Below are positions 1 to 9,748 of a stretch of DNA of 64,000 nt, piece after piece. Made by a program: the position numbers and the translations under genes. The notes beneath the pieces were generated by a model. It was not told where the DNA came from. It did no database searches and saw nothing but the letters and a program-made list of their open reading frames with translations. Numbering within the stretch: the stretch's first letter is position 1; each line of letters opens with the position of its first letter. The DNA is from Naumovozyma dairenensis CBS 421 (Eukaryota; Ascomycota; Saccharomycetes; Saccharomycetales; Saccharomycetaceae): contig NC_016482.1 of assembly GCF_000227115.2 (NCBI RefSeq), positions 186,001 through 250,000 of the forward strand. Reading direction: 5' to 3'.

Positions 1-2084
1 CCAGGTAATGTTTACCATTGATGCCTCACCCTTAAGAGACAAGTAGAACTGTACGAGGACTTTCAAGGGATATCGGAATGGGTGCTTGCTCGAAATGTTT
101 TATACAGAGAAACTCGAACGTAACGCTATCTAGGATGTATTCTTTCCTCTTGCAAATAAAATTTCGGCGAAACCTCAATAAATGGGCCGAGTTGGGTGTA
201 AAGATATTTTGCTGAGACAAAAGAAAAGAAAAGAAAGTGCACATACGGTGAGAAGAATTTCAGTAGTACTCTGTGCAAAATTTCTTTTAAAAATATTAGA
301 ATCACACGATTATGAGACTGGGCACGCGTGGCACGGCATCTTTCGTTAATTGAGAATGTAGATTGGTGGCCAGGTTCATTTTTTGCTGATGTAGACCATA
401 GACCACCGACCACTTTTGAGTTTCCTCTTTCTGATATAAACAAAAAGCCGGTACGAAAGGCAACCCAATAGCTTATCCCTTCCGTATGTACCTTAGTTAA
501 TTATGAAAAGACTAATTTTTAAACACTTTCGTAGATATCCACGTACTTACATATGCATATTTGCGGGGCTAGAAAAAGAAACATCTTAAAGAACTCTCTC
601 TTGTTCATGAACAACCTCATGATGGTTCCTGCAGAATTAAATTTCAGTCAAGAAACCAATTCTATATGAAGACGTGTTTTAACCTATAGATCTGTGGGCC
701 TTTTTTAGCTAGTGCACATGTGGGTACAATGAACATTCGAAAGAGATAGAGGAATGCAATGGATGGGTAGCAGCACGGAAATTAGCCAAATGGAATTGAG
801 AAGTCATGCAACAGCATATGTAGCATAGACTAGAGTAGTTTTGTTCAGACAAAGAATATGTATTACACCTTAAACCATATAGCATATATCGGAACATCCA
901 TTTAATTTTTTGAATCCCTAGGACAACATAGATTGTAGTTATCTTCTGAGTCCTGACCTTATTTTATCAACCCAGGAATTTTAAAATAATGAACTATTAG
1001 TTTTACAGTAACTCGAACTCCTTCTTAAGGAATGCAATTGTTAGACCAAAATGTTAAACCTGAAAATAGCAAGAGAATCTGCTTCTGAACTTCTTTAATG
1101 TTTTTATGTCACACAGTCTAGGACTATACTGCAACGTTTTGGTATCTCTTTGAATGAATATCTGACCAGGTATTTATACTAATCAAATGGCTCTATGACG
1201 TTCATTTAATTACCAGGAACAGTTTATGTCGGGAGTATACCCTATATATAGTGCCTAGGCAGTTAACACAGACTTTTCGAACAGTTGGAACCAAATTAAT
1301 CAGCAGAATACGGCATTATATCTATGTCATAATATCACCGACAATAATTATGATTATGATTATGAAGACCGAGCGGTGATTATATAAAATGCAGATGATT
1401 TTCATGATTTCTCGGGCAAGAGTCTTGTGCCATGAATTTGATAACCCTTCATGGTACGACGGAGATGTTTCTTAGAAGGATAATATTTATTTAATAATTA
1501 TTATACAACCTGATTACCTTCAAAGTTAATGGCAATTAGGAGAAACAGAAGTAATTAGTATTAAAGACACTATAAACAGGACTGTTTGTAGTTAGGACTG
1601 TTTCTATATCCTCTAAGCTTTGGTGTACTGATATGGTTGCTTTATTATTATCTGAAAAAACATTTATTTCCAAATTTGCTTCCTTAAAAAATTAAATTCT
1701 ATTTCTAAAAACTACCAGTCCAACTTTATTTTTTTCGAGACGGGCCTGGAAAGAACATGTAGTGTCATAGTCCAAAATATTTCGAGATTGTTTTTTGTGC
1801 CTTCTTTGACTTTTCTTTGGGTCATATTACTCTAAACAAAATAATAGTTGTTGCCTCAAATCGCCTGTACATATGTGGGTATAAATTTAAGTCAATAAAT
1901 TCTACATGGCCCTTGGAAGACTTGTGAACGGATAAGTTGTTGGAGTTAAGAAGATTGAGACTGACAAGACGCGAATCCAACCATAGGATGATAAAAATCT
2001 TTTACGTAGATATATAGTCTACATGATGAAGTATACTTATTTTAGTGATCTTTTAAGTTAAAGAAAAGCATATTATATTTTCAT
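1..2084. other. Gene-free stretch
   Basis: I find no credible gene here. The open frames are short, and the longest that I checked starts at TTG rather than ATG. I see no tRNA, LTR or known gene remnant. Small structures include a dyad of ATCACCG (near 1335) and CGGTGAT (near 1374) flanking TATGAT repeats, and two copies of AGGACTGTTT about 16 bp apart near 1578-1603. The 3' end of the minus-strand pirin gene borders it on the right. Confidence 0.6.
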
Positions 2085-3209
2085 TTAATTTAATAGTGCA
2101 TTTGCAGTATCCTCGTCTATACCATCAGCAATAGAAGATCTCCAGTTAACAGCTCTTTCAAAACCATTTATACCTTGCTGATAATTCTCAAAAACCTTGT
2201 ATAAATCTTCTCTAGTAGTTTCAACGAATGGGCCATGTTGAACAAGTGGTTGATCTAAGATTTTACCTCCAATAATGGCAAACTCAGTATCATTGGTTGC
2301 AGATTGTCCCTTTATGGAATGACCATCAACATTGAAGAAAACAGCCGTATTTTGCTTGAAAATTTGATCATCGATAACTACAGCTCCCTTCATGACATAT
2401 AAAAACACATTAAAATCATCAGGAACACTTTGCTTGAATTCCACACCTGCCTTATCAGATATATAATGATAGAAATGAATTGGAGTATAAGCCAAGTCTC
2501 TAACAGAGTCCACACCATATGCATTCCCACTAATAACTTTCACGGTCATATGTTTCTCATCATCGGTATGAACAATAGGTATTTCATTTTTCCTTAAATT
2601 TCTATATCTTGGTTCACAATTTTTCAATTCTCTTGGTAAATCTACCCACAATTGTAGTCCAATCCCAGGTCTCCCATCTTTCATCAAGACAGGCATTTCA
2701 GAATGAACAATACCTTTCCCAGCAGTCATGAATTGTAAATCACCAGGACGTAATACACCTTTGGACCCAGTGAAATCCTCATGAGCAATCATCCCATCTA
2801 AGATGTATGTGATAGTTTCTTGACCATGGTGAGGATGGTCAGGAAACCCTTGTTCTGGTGGAGTTACTTTGAAATGATCTAACATTAAGAATGGTGGGAA
2901 ACGAGGCATTTCGTTCGTTCCTATGGCTCTCCTTACACGGGCTCCTACACCTTCTGATTGTTCATCTGGAATAAAGTATTTCAATATGGTACGGGCATCA
3001 TCAGTAGTAGCAATACGTGCAATATCTTCGTTTACAATGTTCTTATTCGTAAATACTTGCTGATGCTGCTGTGGTTGTTGTTCTTTTGTTTTGGACATTG
3101 ATATGGAAAATATTAGTGGAACTAAGAACAATAATAATGTTGCTAAAAATTTGAAATATCTGTAAAATGGTTTTTTAGTTTTAGGAGTTGGTGGAATGGG
3201 TTCCGACAT
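2085..3209 (-). CDS. Pirin-family protein with N-terminal membrane anchor
   Basis: This 374-residue protein is a bicupin of the pirin family. The pirin metal-site pattern is intact: HPHHGQET with His125 and His127, then GKGIVHSE with His169 and Glu171, corresponding to the four iron ligands of human pirin. Known pirins are nuclear co-regulators or quercetin dioxygenases; the substrate here cannot be told from sequence. Unusually, residues 20-37 form a hydrophobic segment after a basic stretch, which looks like a signal anchor. A second in-frame ATG at residue 38 (position 3098) would yield a soluble protein beginning just before a Gln-rich linker. Neither ATG has A at -3. To my recollection S. 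cerevisiae has no pirin, while Candida albicans has several. Codon use looks like that of the neighbours. Confidence 0.88.
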   Translation of the reverse strand: MSEPIPPTPKTKKPFYRYFKFLATLLLFLVPLIFSISMSKTKEQQPQQHQQVFTNKNIVNEDIARIATTDDARTILKYFIPDEQSEGVGARVRRAIGTNEMPRFPPFLMLDHFKVTPPEQGFPDHPHHGQETITYILDGMIAHEDFTGSKGVLRPGDLQFMTAGKGIVHSEMPVLMKDGRPGIGLQLWVDLPRELKNCEPRYRNLRKNEIPIVHTDDEKHMTVKVISGNAYGVDSVRDLAYTPIHFYHYISDKAGVEFKQSVPDDFNVFLYVMKGAVVIDDQIFKQNTAVFFNVDGHSIKGQSATNDTEFAIIGGKILDQPLVQHGPFVETTREDLYKVFENYQQGINGFERAVNWRSSIADGIDEDTANALLN

Positions 3210-3924
3210 GAATAAAGGATGTATGATTTTATTGAAGTGGTTGTGGTTTCACTAACTAGTGTGTGTTATAAGTTTCAACGTAGAGGAGAAATTTTCTTTA
3301 CAAGAAAGAACTAACTCGAATGAAAGCATTAGTAGTTTTTATAGATTCAGTTTGAAATACAGATATCAATACGTATATGACTTGCACTTGATATGATAGA
3401 TATCAGATAAGACGTAGTCTATATTACCAATATCTTGCAAAACAGGGTATTAGCTAACGCTAAGTAAACTATAGATGATTAATGGAAGATTATATAATAT
3501 ATTGGTAATTTTTTCACCTTTAAAAGTCCGATAGTTATACTAAGACCTGAACCTAAATTGGTAGGGCTTGTTAAACAATTCAGGGTTCGATTTGGTGTAC
3601 ACTTTAAAGCCCTATGTTTGTTAGGGGTACTATGTAGTATTACCCGGATTATAAATCTAAGTCAGCCCTCTTCAATCAAACCCTGTACTATATTAAAACC
3701 CTAAATTACAACCCTATTTTCAACATTGTTAATGCAACTTCTTAAAGTTTTTGTATTGCAAAGATTGTCACCAAAAGATTAGTTGCTCATTCGAATCGAA
3801 TAGAAGAGCAAAGAGATAACATACTTTAACTATCCCTCCTCTAAGATAGATCAGTTGTTAGTTTCTCTGATCTATTTCTAGAAAGTCAGCTGCTAAACAC
3901 TCAGTAATATATACAAGAAATACA
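3210..3924. other. Divergent promoter between pirin gene and YPT7
   Basis: This stretch has no gene and serves as upstream region for the minus-strand pirin gene and the plus-strand YPT7. Its main content is a cluster of ACCCTA/TAGGGT-type motifs between about 3550 and 3716, listed separately. Confidence 0.6.
3550..3716. promoter_or_regulatory. Cluster of ACCCTA-type (Tbf1-like) sites upstream of YPT7
   Basis: About eight matches or near-matches to ACCCTA/TAGGGT lie in 170 bp. They include CAGGGTT near 3581, GCCCTA near 3609, TTAGGGG near 3621, AAACCCTG near 3678, a perfect AACCCTAA at 3697-3704 and AACCCTA at 3710-3716. AACCCTAA resembles the Tbf1 site. That this is a Tbf1-bound promoter is inference. 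It ends about 210 bp before the YPT7 ATG. Confidence 0.45.
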
Positions 3925-4551
3925 ATGTCGTCAAGAAAGAAGAATATCCTTAAAGTCATCATATTAGGTGATTCGGGTGTCGGTAAGACATCATTAATGC
4001 ATAGATATGTCAATGATAAATACTCTCAACAATATAAAGCTACCATTGGAGCTGATTTCCTTACGAAAGAGGTCACAATAGATGATGATAAGATTGCTAC
4101 TATGCAAGTATGGGATACTGCGGGTCAAGAAAGATTCCAATCATTAGGTGTAGCATTTTACAGAGGTGCAGATTGTTGCGTCCTTGTATACGATGTTACC
4201 AATGCTAAGTCTTTTGAAAATATCAAATCTTGGAGGGATGAGTTTTTAATCCACGCAAACATTTCCACTCCAGAAACTTTCCCCTTTGTTATCTTAGGGA
4301 ATAAGATTGATGTAGAGGAATCGAAAAAAATTGTTAGTTCTAACTCTGCTACTGAATTAGCAAAGAGTTTAGGTGATATTCCTTTGTTTTTCACTAGTGC
4401 TAAGGATTCGATAAATATTGAAAACGCCTTTGAAGAAATTGCCCGTAGTGCTTTACAACAAAATCAAAATGATGTTGACGCATTTGATGAAGATTTTAAT
4501 GATGCTATAAATATTCGATTGGATGGTGAGCCCAATTCCTGTAGCTGTTAG
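3925..4551 (+). CDS. YPT7: Rab7-type GTPase Ypt7
   Basis: This 208-residue Rab GTPase drives homotypic vacuole fusion and late endosome-to-vacuole traffic, acting on the vacuole membrane with the HOPS complex. All nucleotide-binding motifs are visible: GDSGVGKTS (15-23), the effector-region Thr in KATIGADF (about 38-45), WDTAGQE (63-69), NKID (126-129) and TSAK (157-160). The C-terminus ends in CSC, the double-cysteine form used for geranylgeranylation. Length and sequence match S. cerevisiae Ypt7 (YML001W) throughout. It is convergent with RRP6, only 249 bp away. The ATG has a favourable A-rich context. Confidence 0.97.
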   Translation: MSSRKKNILKVIILGDSGVGKTSLMHRYVNDKYSQQYKATIGADFLTKEVTIDDDKIATMQVWDTAGQERFQSLGVAFYRGADCCVLVYDVTNAKSFENIKSWRDEFLIHANISTPETFPFVILGNKIDVEESKKIVSSNSATELAKSLGDIPLFFTSAKDSINIENAFEEIARSALQQNQNDVDAFDEDFNDAINIRLDGEPNSCSC

Positions 4552-4800
4552 ACAGAAAAAAAGTAGTGTAATCTAGAATATATATAGTAAAACCTAATAG
4601 TATTATTTTATTTCCTTAAAGAAATTATCAGCATCAAGTACGAGAGAGTTATATAAGCTAGTGAAAAACATTTATGAAATGCAAATGGATGATAAATGTA
4701 TATAAATGTATATGTATATATATGTACGCTATATGGATATTATGGTCTATACTACATGAGAGAAAGTTAACGACCCAAGATAATGTACATACTTATGAGG

Positions 4801-7173
4801 TTATCTTTTAAAGGAAACATTCTTACCCCTTGTCATAGCTTTCCTCTTCTTTGGAGCTCTTGGTCCTTCATTATTAACATTATATGGATCGAATCTTTTC
4901 CTCTTATTGCCGTTGTTGTTCTTATTTTGATTTCTCTTGGTATTACTATTATCGAGAACTTTCTCCATCTTTGAATAATCTATAACTTCAATTTCACCTT
5001 CATCATCATCATCACTATGTTTTCTTTCACGCTTTTTTCCCTTATTTCTATTCGTTTTCTTCAGCACTATAATTTCATCAAGATCTTCCTTCTTCCTTGA
5101 CGCTACAGCTGTCGTTATCTCTGCATTCGCCGCAGGTATTGAAGGTTCTTGTTGTTCTGATTCTACTACTACTATTTCATTCTCTGGTATTGGGATAGAA
5201 TATTCAACTTGCTGTAATTGTTCCATAGCTTGGTCAAACATTTCTTCACGTTTTAACAGTTCTTCGGTGGTGATCTTGTCTTTCTTATCAGGTGATACTG
5301 AATATTTTATAAAATTCTTTCCATCTTCATCATTAAATGACATATGGTCAGTACATAAAAGAAATGAATTTTTTTTCTCAGCGTTTCTAGCGTTATTCGT
5401 CACGCCTTCTATATGATTGACTTTGGAATATAATGATAAGAATTGAGACTTCAGGGTGTTCAATTGATGAATACTTAATTGTTCAGACAAATCGACATTA
5501 GTTGTCGTTGTTGACGTTCCAGGTTGGTTTTGTTCTTGTTGTAAAATCAAACTATCAGCATCAGTAGTATCTTTTATCTTGGTCAAACAATTCTTTATTA
5601 AATTGGCTAGGATTTTAGAATTAGATCTAACATGATCGGTAACCATATTGCTCACAGATACAACACCTGCAGGCTCCACAGGAGCGTATGCAACTAATGA
5701 TACTAGTAACTGATTAGGCATAATATATCTCGGTGATTCATCATCTCTTCTTGCAATTTTATCTCTCCATTGATATAACTCCTTTAATAACAATTCTTTA
5801 GCTAATGGTATGTTATATTGATACATTAAGGTTTTCCATGGATCGATCTTTTCAATTGGTGAATAAACAGCAGATGAGGTAATGAGTGGTCTATATTTAA
5901 CATATTCAAATCTTCTTTTAGCTACATTTCTTGATTCTTTAAGTACACCTGCTAGTTTACCATCTTGCACCAATTTATTTCTCATTTGATCGAAAATGTT
6001 TAAAAGGAAATGAGTATCCGACCTTGCATAAGAATTCATTGCCTTCGATAATGGTCTTATTCTCCAATCAGCCATTTGATATTTCTTGGAAGTTTTAAAA
6101 TTAGAGAATTTTTCTAAGAGATATGCCAAACTATTCTTAGGAAATCCTAAAGCTCTTGATGCGTGGAATGTGTCGAACAGACTAACAATATAGAGACCGA
6201 GATCACGTTGTAACCATATTATATCCATGAATGCACCATGCAAAACTTTTGTAATCTGAGGATTCGTAAATGGTTCATTTAGTGGCTGTAAGTGACTTCT
6301 CAGTTTTAACGTATCCACAATATAATCTTGTGTACGAGTACTAATTTGCATCAAACACACAATACCATAATATGTTCTATAATCGTGATGTTCTAAATCG
6401 ACTGCAAATTCAGTACAATTGTTCAAATCTTTGATCATAGATTGTAATGATTCAGGAGTATCAACCCATATAGCGGTAGTTTCCATCCAAGGTTGAGAAG
6501 GGATAGGATCAGATAGTTGTAAAATCTTGTCATTATATGGTTGATTATCTATTTCGTATTCATATGGTTGCGCATAATGTTCTGGCACGTTCTCATCAAC
6601 AGGTAATAATTGAATGGATTCATCTAATGATTTCAACGCATTAGGTTTAGATTTTAATAACGGTATAAAAGGATGAGTTTCTGTATTATCTACGGGTACA
6701 TCAAACTCCAATTGCGGTTTTCCAATAGCACGTCTTTTAGAACTAGTATCATCTCTACCAGAATATTCATCTAAATACTGCATATTACTGTTGTTTGTAT
6801 TGGTATTTTTGGAACGTAGTAACATATCCATAGATCTATCTGACTTTTCCAATAAATTATCCATCAAATTACTAAAGTCTTTCCAATTATCCTCCAAATT
6901 TTCCTTTGTTCCATCTAAAGTTTCAGAGTTTTCATCGACTGCTAAAAGGACACTATTAATCATATCTGCTAACTGAGAAGTCGTTTCTTTCAAAGTTTTC
7001 GCAGTAGTTTTGTCCATACTACGGTAGAAATCTACATCTTGGGCGGCTAAAGCTACTGATGCCCTCACAGTTTGCACTACTTGTGGAAGTAGTTGGTCTT
7101 TTGGACTTTGTTTTTCATTTGCACCAGCTGCTGTTGGAGGAGTTCCTGTTTGATCGATACTGGAACTAGACAT
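4801..7173 (-). CDS. RRP6: Nuclear exosome 3'-5' exonuclease Rrp6
   Basis: This DEDD-y exonuclease of the nuclear exosome processes and degrades rRNA, snoRNA and cryptic transcripts. With the start placed at the ATG at 7173 (790 residues), the catalytic residues are Asp259, Glu261, Asp317, Tyr382 and Asp386. Each is offset by exactly 21 from the S. cerevisiae residues, and the spacing is identical. The N-terminal PMC2NT region that binds Rrp47 (residues about 30-120) and an HRDC domain after the nuclease are present. The C-terminus is Lys/Arg-rich with nuclear-localisation character. The frame extends 36 bases upstream, but only to a GTG, so I prefer the ATG. The divergent spacer to NPR2 carries a PAC motif and an RRPE-like motif. 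Confidence 0.97.
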   Translation of the reverse strand: MSSSSIDQTGTPPTAAGANEKQSPKDQLLPQVVQTVRASVALAAQDVDFYRSMDKTTAKTLKETTSQLADMINSVLLAVDENSETLDGTKENLEDNWKDFSNLMDNLLEKSDRSMDMLLRSKNTNTNNSNMQYLDEYSGRDDTSSKRRAIGKPQLEFDVPVDNTETHPFIPLLKSKPNALKSLDESIQLLPVDENVPEHYAQPYEYEIDNQPYNDKILQLSDPIPSQPWMETTAIWVDTPESLQSMIKDLNNCTEFAVDLEHHDYRTYYGIVCLMQISTRTQDYIVDTLKLRSHLQPLNEPFTNPQITKVLHGAFMDIIWLQRDLGLYIVSLFDTFHASRALGFPKNSLAYLLEKFSNFKTSKKYQMADWRIRPLSKAMNSYARSDTHFLLNIFDQMRNKLVQDGKLAGVLKESRNVAKRRFEYVKYRPLITSSAVYSPIEKIDPWKTLMYQYNIPLAKELLLKELYQWRDKIARRDDESPRYIMPNQLLVSLVAYAPVEPAGVVSVSNMVTDHVRSNSKILANLIKNCLTKIKDTTDADSLILQQEQNQPGTSTTTTNVDLSEQLSIHQLNTLKSQFLSLYSKVNHIEGVTNNARNAEKKNSFLLCTDHMSFNDEDGKNFIKYSVSPDKKDKITTEELLKREEMFDQAMEQLQQVEYSIPIPENEIVVVESEQQEPSIPAANAEITTAVASRKKEDLDEIIVLKKTNRNKGKKRERKHSDDDDEGEIEVIDYSKMEKVLDNSNTKRNQNKNNNGNKRKRFDPYNVNNEGPRAPKKRKAMTRGKNVSFKR

Positions 7174-7624
7174 TTTTGAGGATCCGGAAGGAATAATATT
7201 ATAAAGCACTCAAATTAATACCTTCAATATGCTACAATACTAAGCAGTAGTTATTCCCTATTTTTAACGGCTTTCACTACTTCAAGCACAACCTATTTTT
7301 ATCTCAAAAACAGAAGCACTTTACTTGTTGCTATTCTTCCAGCTTGTGAGCTCATCGCAATATTATTCTGGAAAATTTTTCACTTTATAATATCTTAGTA
7401 TTACCCGGTATACCTTAAAATCTATAAATCTTTTGAGACATCAGGTAAGAAATGACTATTTGTAAATTGAACAGTTTAAGAGCCATTGAATTGGAACAGA
7501 TTCCCAAGATAAAGAGCAAACGATACATGTATTGAGGTTTTTTATATGATTCTCTTCAGTCTATCTAAGCTCTTGTCGGTAGTTAGTACTTTTGAAATTA
7601 CATAAAAGGACCGGTCCGTTGAAC
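7174..7624. promoter_or_regulatory. RRP6/NPR2 divergent promoter with PAC and RRPE-like motifs
   Basis: CTCATCGC (the PAC motif) lies at 7351-7358 and GAAAATTTTT (RRPE-like) at 7371-7380. This pair is typical of ribosome-biogenesis genes in yeasts and suits RRP6 better than NPR2. No other gene is visible here. Confidence 0.6.
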
Positions 7625-9625
7625 ATGCATAACATTTCAAACCTCAACAGTATAAACCATTTTGAAGGGTTTATGCCCATTCATACCATTTTCTATTCCA
7701 TTTTCCACCCTACAGAGGGTACCAAAGTGAGGTATGAATTTCCCCCAAGTAATCTCGCAGCTTCTGATATCCATTTTGACGCAATTAAAAACTATATCAT
7801 ACCGAAGAAGCAATTGTGTAATAAATTGTTAACTTTTAAATATGCAAATTATAGAATAGTATCATATCCAATTACCATTAACTCTGATTTTTATGCTAGA
7901 AATTTTTTCAGTTTCAATTTTGTTTTCGTGTTTCCATATGATTGTGAAACTTCACCTTATGAGCCTGCTATTGCTAGATTGGGTAAGATGTTCAAAGTAT
8001 TGGAAGAACAAAACCAAATTTTATCAAAAGCGGAGAATGATCCTATCTATTTTAAGTCTGATTATACTCCTTATCAACCAACTTTAATCATACCGACGAA
8101 TAATGATAATGACGGTAAGAGAAACAAGAAGTTAATGAAAAAAGAAAATACTATCTTCAGCACAAGGCAGCAACGTAGCAATTCAAATCGCATACTCGAG
8201 GAAAATTCAAATTCAAATTCAAATTCAAATTCAAATTCAAATGGAAATGAAAATGATAACAACTACAATACTATTGAGCAATATCTGAATAATAATTCTA
8301 GAATATCAGTACAGGATTTAATCATGAGAATTTATCAAGATTTGAATAACTATTCAGAATGTCTTATACCCATAGACGATGGTAATAACGTCGACATTAA
8401 GATTTTCCCACTTTTGAAACCTCCTCCAGCGAACTCGTTATCAATAGAAGATGTGCCAATGTCGTTAGTAGATTTGACAAAGATCACTGACGTGAATTGG
8501 GATCCAACAATGCTTAAACTTATTCCATTTATTAATGGAATAAACGATATCTCTAAAATATCGAAATTAAGTAATTCATCACCTATGTTAGTCATTGAGT
8601 GTATTAAACATTTAATATATTATAACTGTGTTATAATAACTGATATTTTCCAATTTTCAAACACATATTCAACTACAAGTTTGATTAGCACATTCCTTAC
8701 AGACCCCAACATGGCAACATTATGTCAAAATTATGTAGTACTCCCATTGGGCTCTAAGTTAACAAGATTACCATTCCATATCGAAACTGAAACATCTGTA
8801 CAGTCGTCATCAGCTTATCGTCATCATCATAATCGACATGAAAAGACACCATCATTTGGTTCATCAATTACGAGCAATAATGGGCGTAGCAGTTTTTCCG
8901 CAGATGATAGAAAACAATCTGAAACGTCATTAAATTCAAGTAATGACCCATCAAATTCAAATCTCATATCAACTGCACATTTGCCCACCAAAATGAGTCT
9001 TTTCGAATTGTATCGTTCATTAAACCAAAGAACTGATTTGAAAAATTGGTATAAATTAAACTATACAACAATAATAGAAAATAACATTGATATAAGGAAA
9101 TTTATTAAATTTGGTATAATTAAAGGCCTTATTTATAGATGTCATTCATATCCAATAGTGATCACTCCGGTTGTATCAGCTCCCGAATCGGCAAAATCGA
9201 CATCTCCATTTGTGTCGTCATCTGGGATATCATCATCAGTAGATTCAAAACAACACACACAAAAGGGGCCTATCTCTAGATTTCCTGGTTTAGGTTCTCA
9301 TGTACCTTCTAGTGGCGTACGTGATACCAGAGATAAATTAATGAAATCATTTTATGAAAAGTTGGAGAAAGGGAAAAATCATTCAAAAGTTTCATTTTCT
9401 GATAAAATCGCCTTCCAGAACGACGAAAATGATCACTCTGCCACATCAAGTGACAACGATGATAAAAGTAAGAGTCAGTTAACATTAAAACAGAGGAATA
9501 TTTTACTAGATTCAATTTCTAATATGGACAATATGGATAAAATTTGTGTTAAATTAGGGAGACCTCGTTCACAAATCGAAGAATGGTTAAGCGAGTTTGG
9601 TGATTATAAAGTTATCAACTGTTAA
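7625..9625 (+). CDS. NPR2: Npr2, subunit of the SEACIT/GATOR1 complex
   Basis: Npr2 is a subunit of SEACIT (GATOR1 in animals). With Npr3 and Iml1 it inhibits TORC1 at the vacuole when amino acids are scarce. The protein has 666 residues from the ATG at 7625. The block from HTIFYSIFHPTEG through FVFPYDCETSPYEPAIARLGKMFKVLEEQ matches S. cerevisiae Npr2 (YEL062W) almost word for word, as do YSECLIPIDDGNNVDIKIFPLL and the C-terminal KICVKLGRP...YKVIN segment. The frame extends upstream only to a TTG, so the ATG was chosen. A (Asn-Ser)n run from a TTCAAA hexanucleotide repeat lies in the variable central linker. The neighbour CIN8 is also its neighbour in S. cerevisiae, in the same convergent orientation. 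Confidence 0.96.
   Translation: MHNISNLNSINHFEGFMPIHTIFYSIFHPTEGTKVRYEFPPSNLAASDIHFDAIKNYIIPKKQLCNKLLTFKYANYRIVSYPITINSDFYARNFFSFNFVFVFPYDCETSPYEPAIARLGKMFKVLEEQNQILSKAENDPIYFKSDYTPYQPTLIIPTNNDNDGKRNKKLMKKENTIFSTRQQRSNSNRILEENSNSNSNSNSNSNGNENDNNYNTIEQYLNNNSRISVQDLIMRIYQDLNNYSECLIPIDDGNNVDIKIFPLLKPPPANSLSIEDVPMSLVDLTKITDVNWDPTMLKLIPFINGINDISKISKLSNSSPMLVIECIKHLIYYNCVIITDIFQFSNTYSTTSLISTFLTDPNMATLCQNYVVLPLGSKLTRLPFHIETETSVQSSSAYRHHHNRHEKTPSFGSSITSNNGRSSFSADDRKQSETSLNSSNDPSNSNLISTAHLPTKMSLFELYRSLNQRTDLKNWYKLNYTTIIENNIDIRKFIKFGIIKGLIYRCHSYPIVITPVVSAPESAKSTSPFVSSSGISSSVDSKQHTQKGPISRFPGLGSHVPSSGVRDTRDKLMKSFYEKLEKGKNHSKVSFSDKIAFQNDENDHSATSSDNDDKSKSQLTLKQRNILLDSISNMDNMDKICVKLGRPRSQIEEWLSEFGDYKVINC
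8206..8243 (+). repeat. TTCAAA hexanucleotide repeat within NPR2
   Basis: Six or so tandem copies of TTCAAA/AATTCA encode an alternating Asn-Ser run in a non-conserved linker of Npr2. In-frame hexamer repeats like this expand and contract easily without breaking the protein. Confidence 0.85.
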
Positions 9626-9748
9626 TTTGAACCTCCCGCAAGGGCAAAAGAAAAAGAAAAGAGGTTTGAATAGTTTTTCTTTTAGTTTTTATTCAATTAC
9701 ATAGTGGTATATATATAGTAGTAGTTTCATATATTCATTCATACTTAA

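Noticed and set aside
3580..3595. GGTTCGA-type tRNA B-box candidates (also near 16345, 42790 and 48362)
   Set aside because: None has a pairing T-stem on both sides of the loop or an A-box at the right distance. I found no tRNA gene.
7174..7209. Longer N-terminus for RRP6
   Set aside because: The upstream codon is GTG, not ATG. The ATG at 7173 gives catalytic residues with a constant offset to S. cerevisiae Rrp6.
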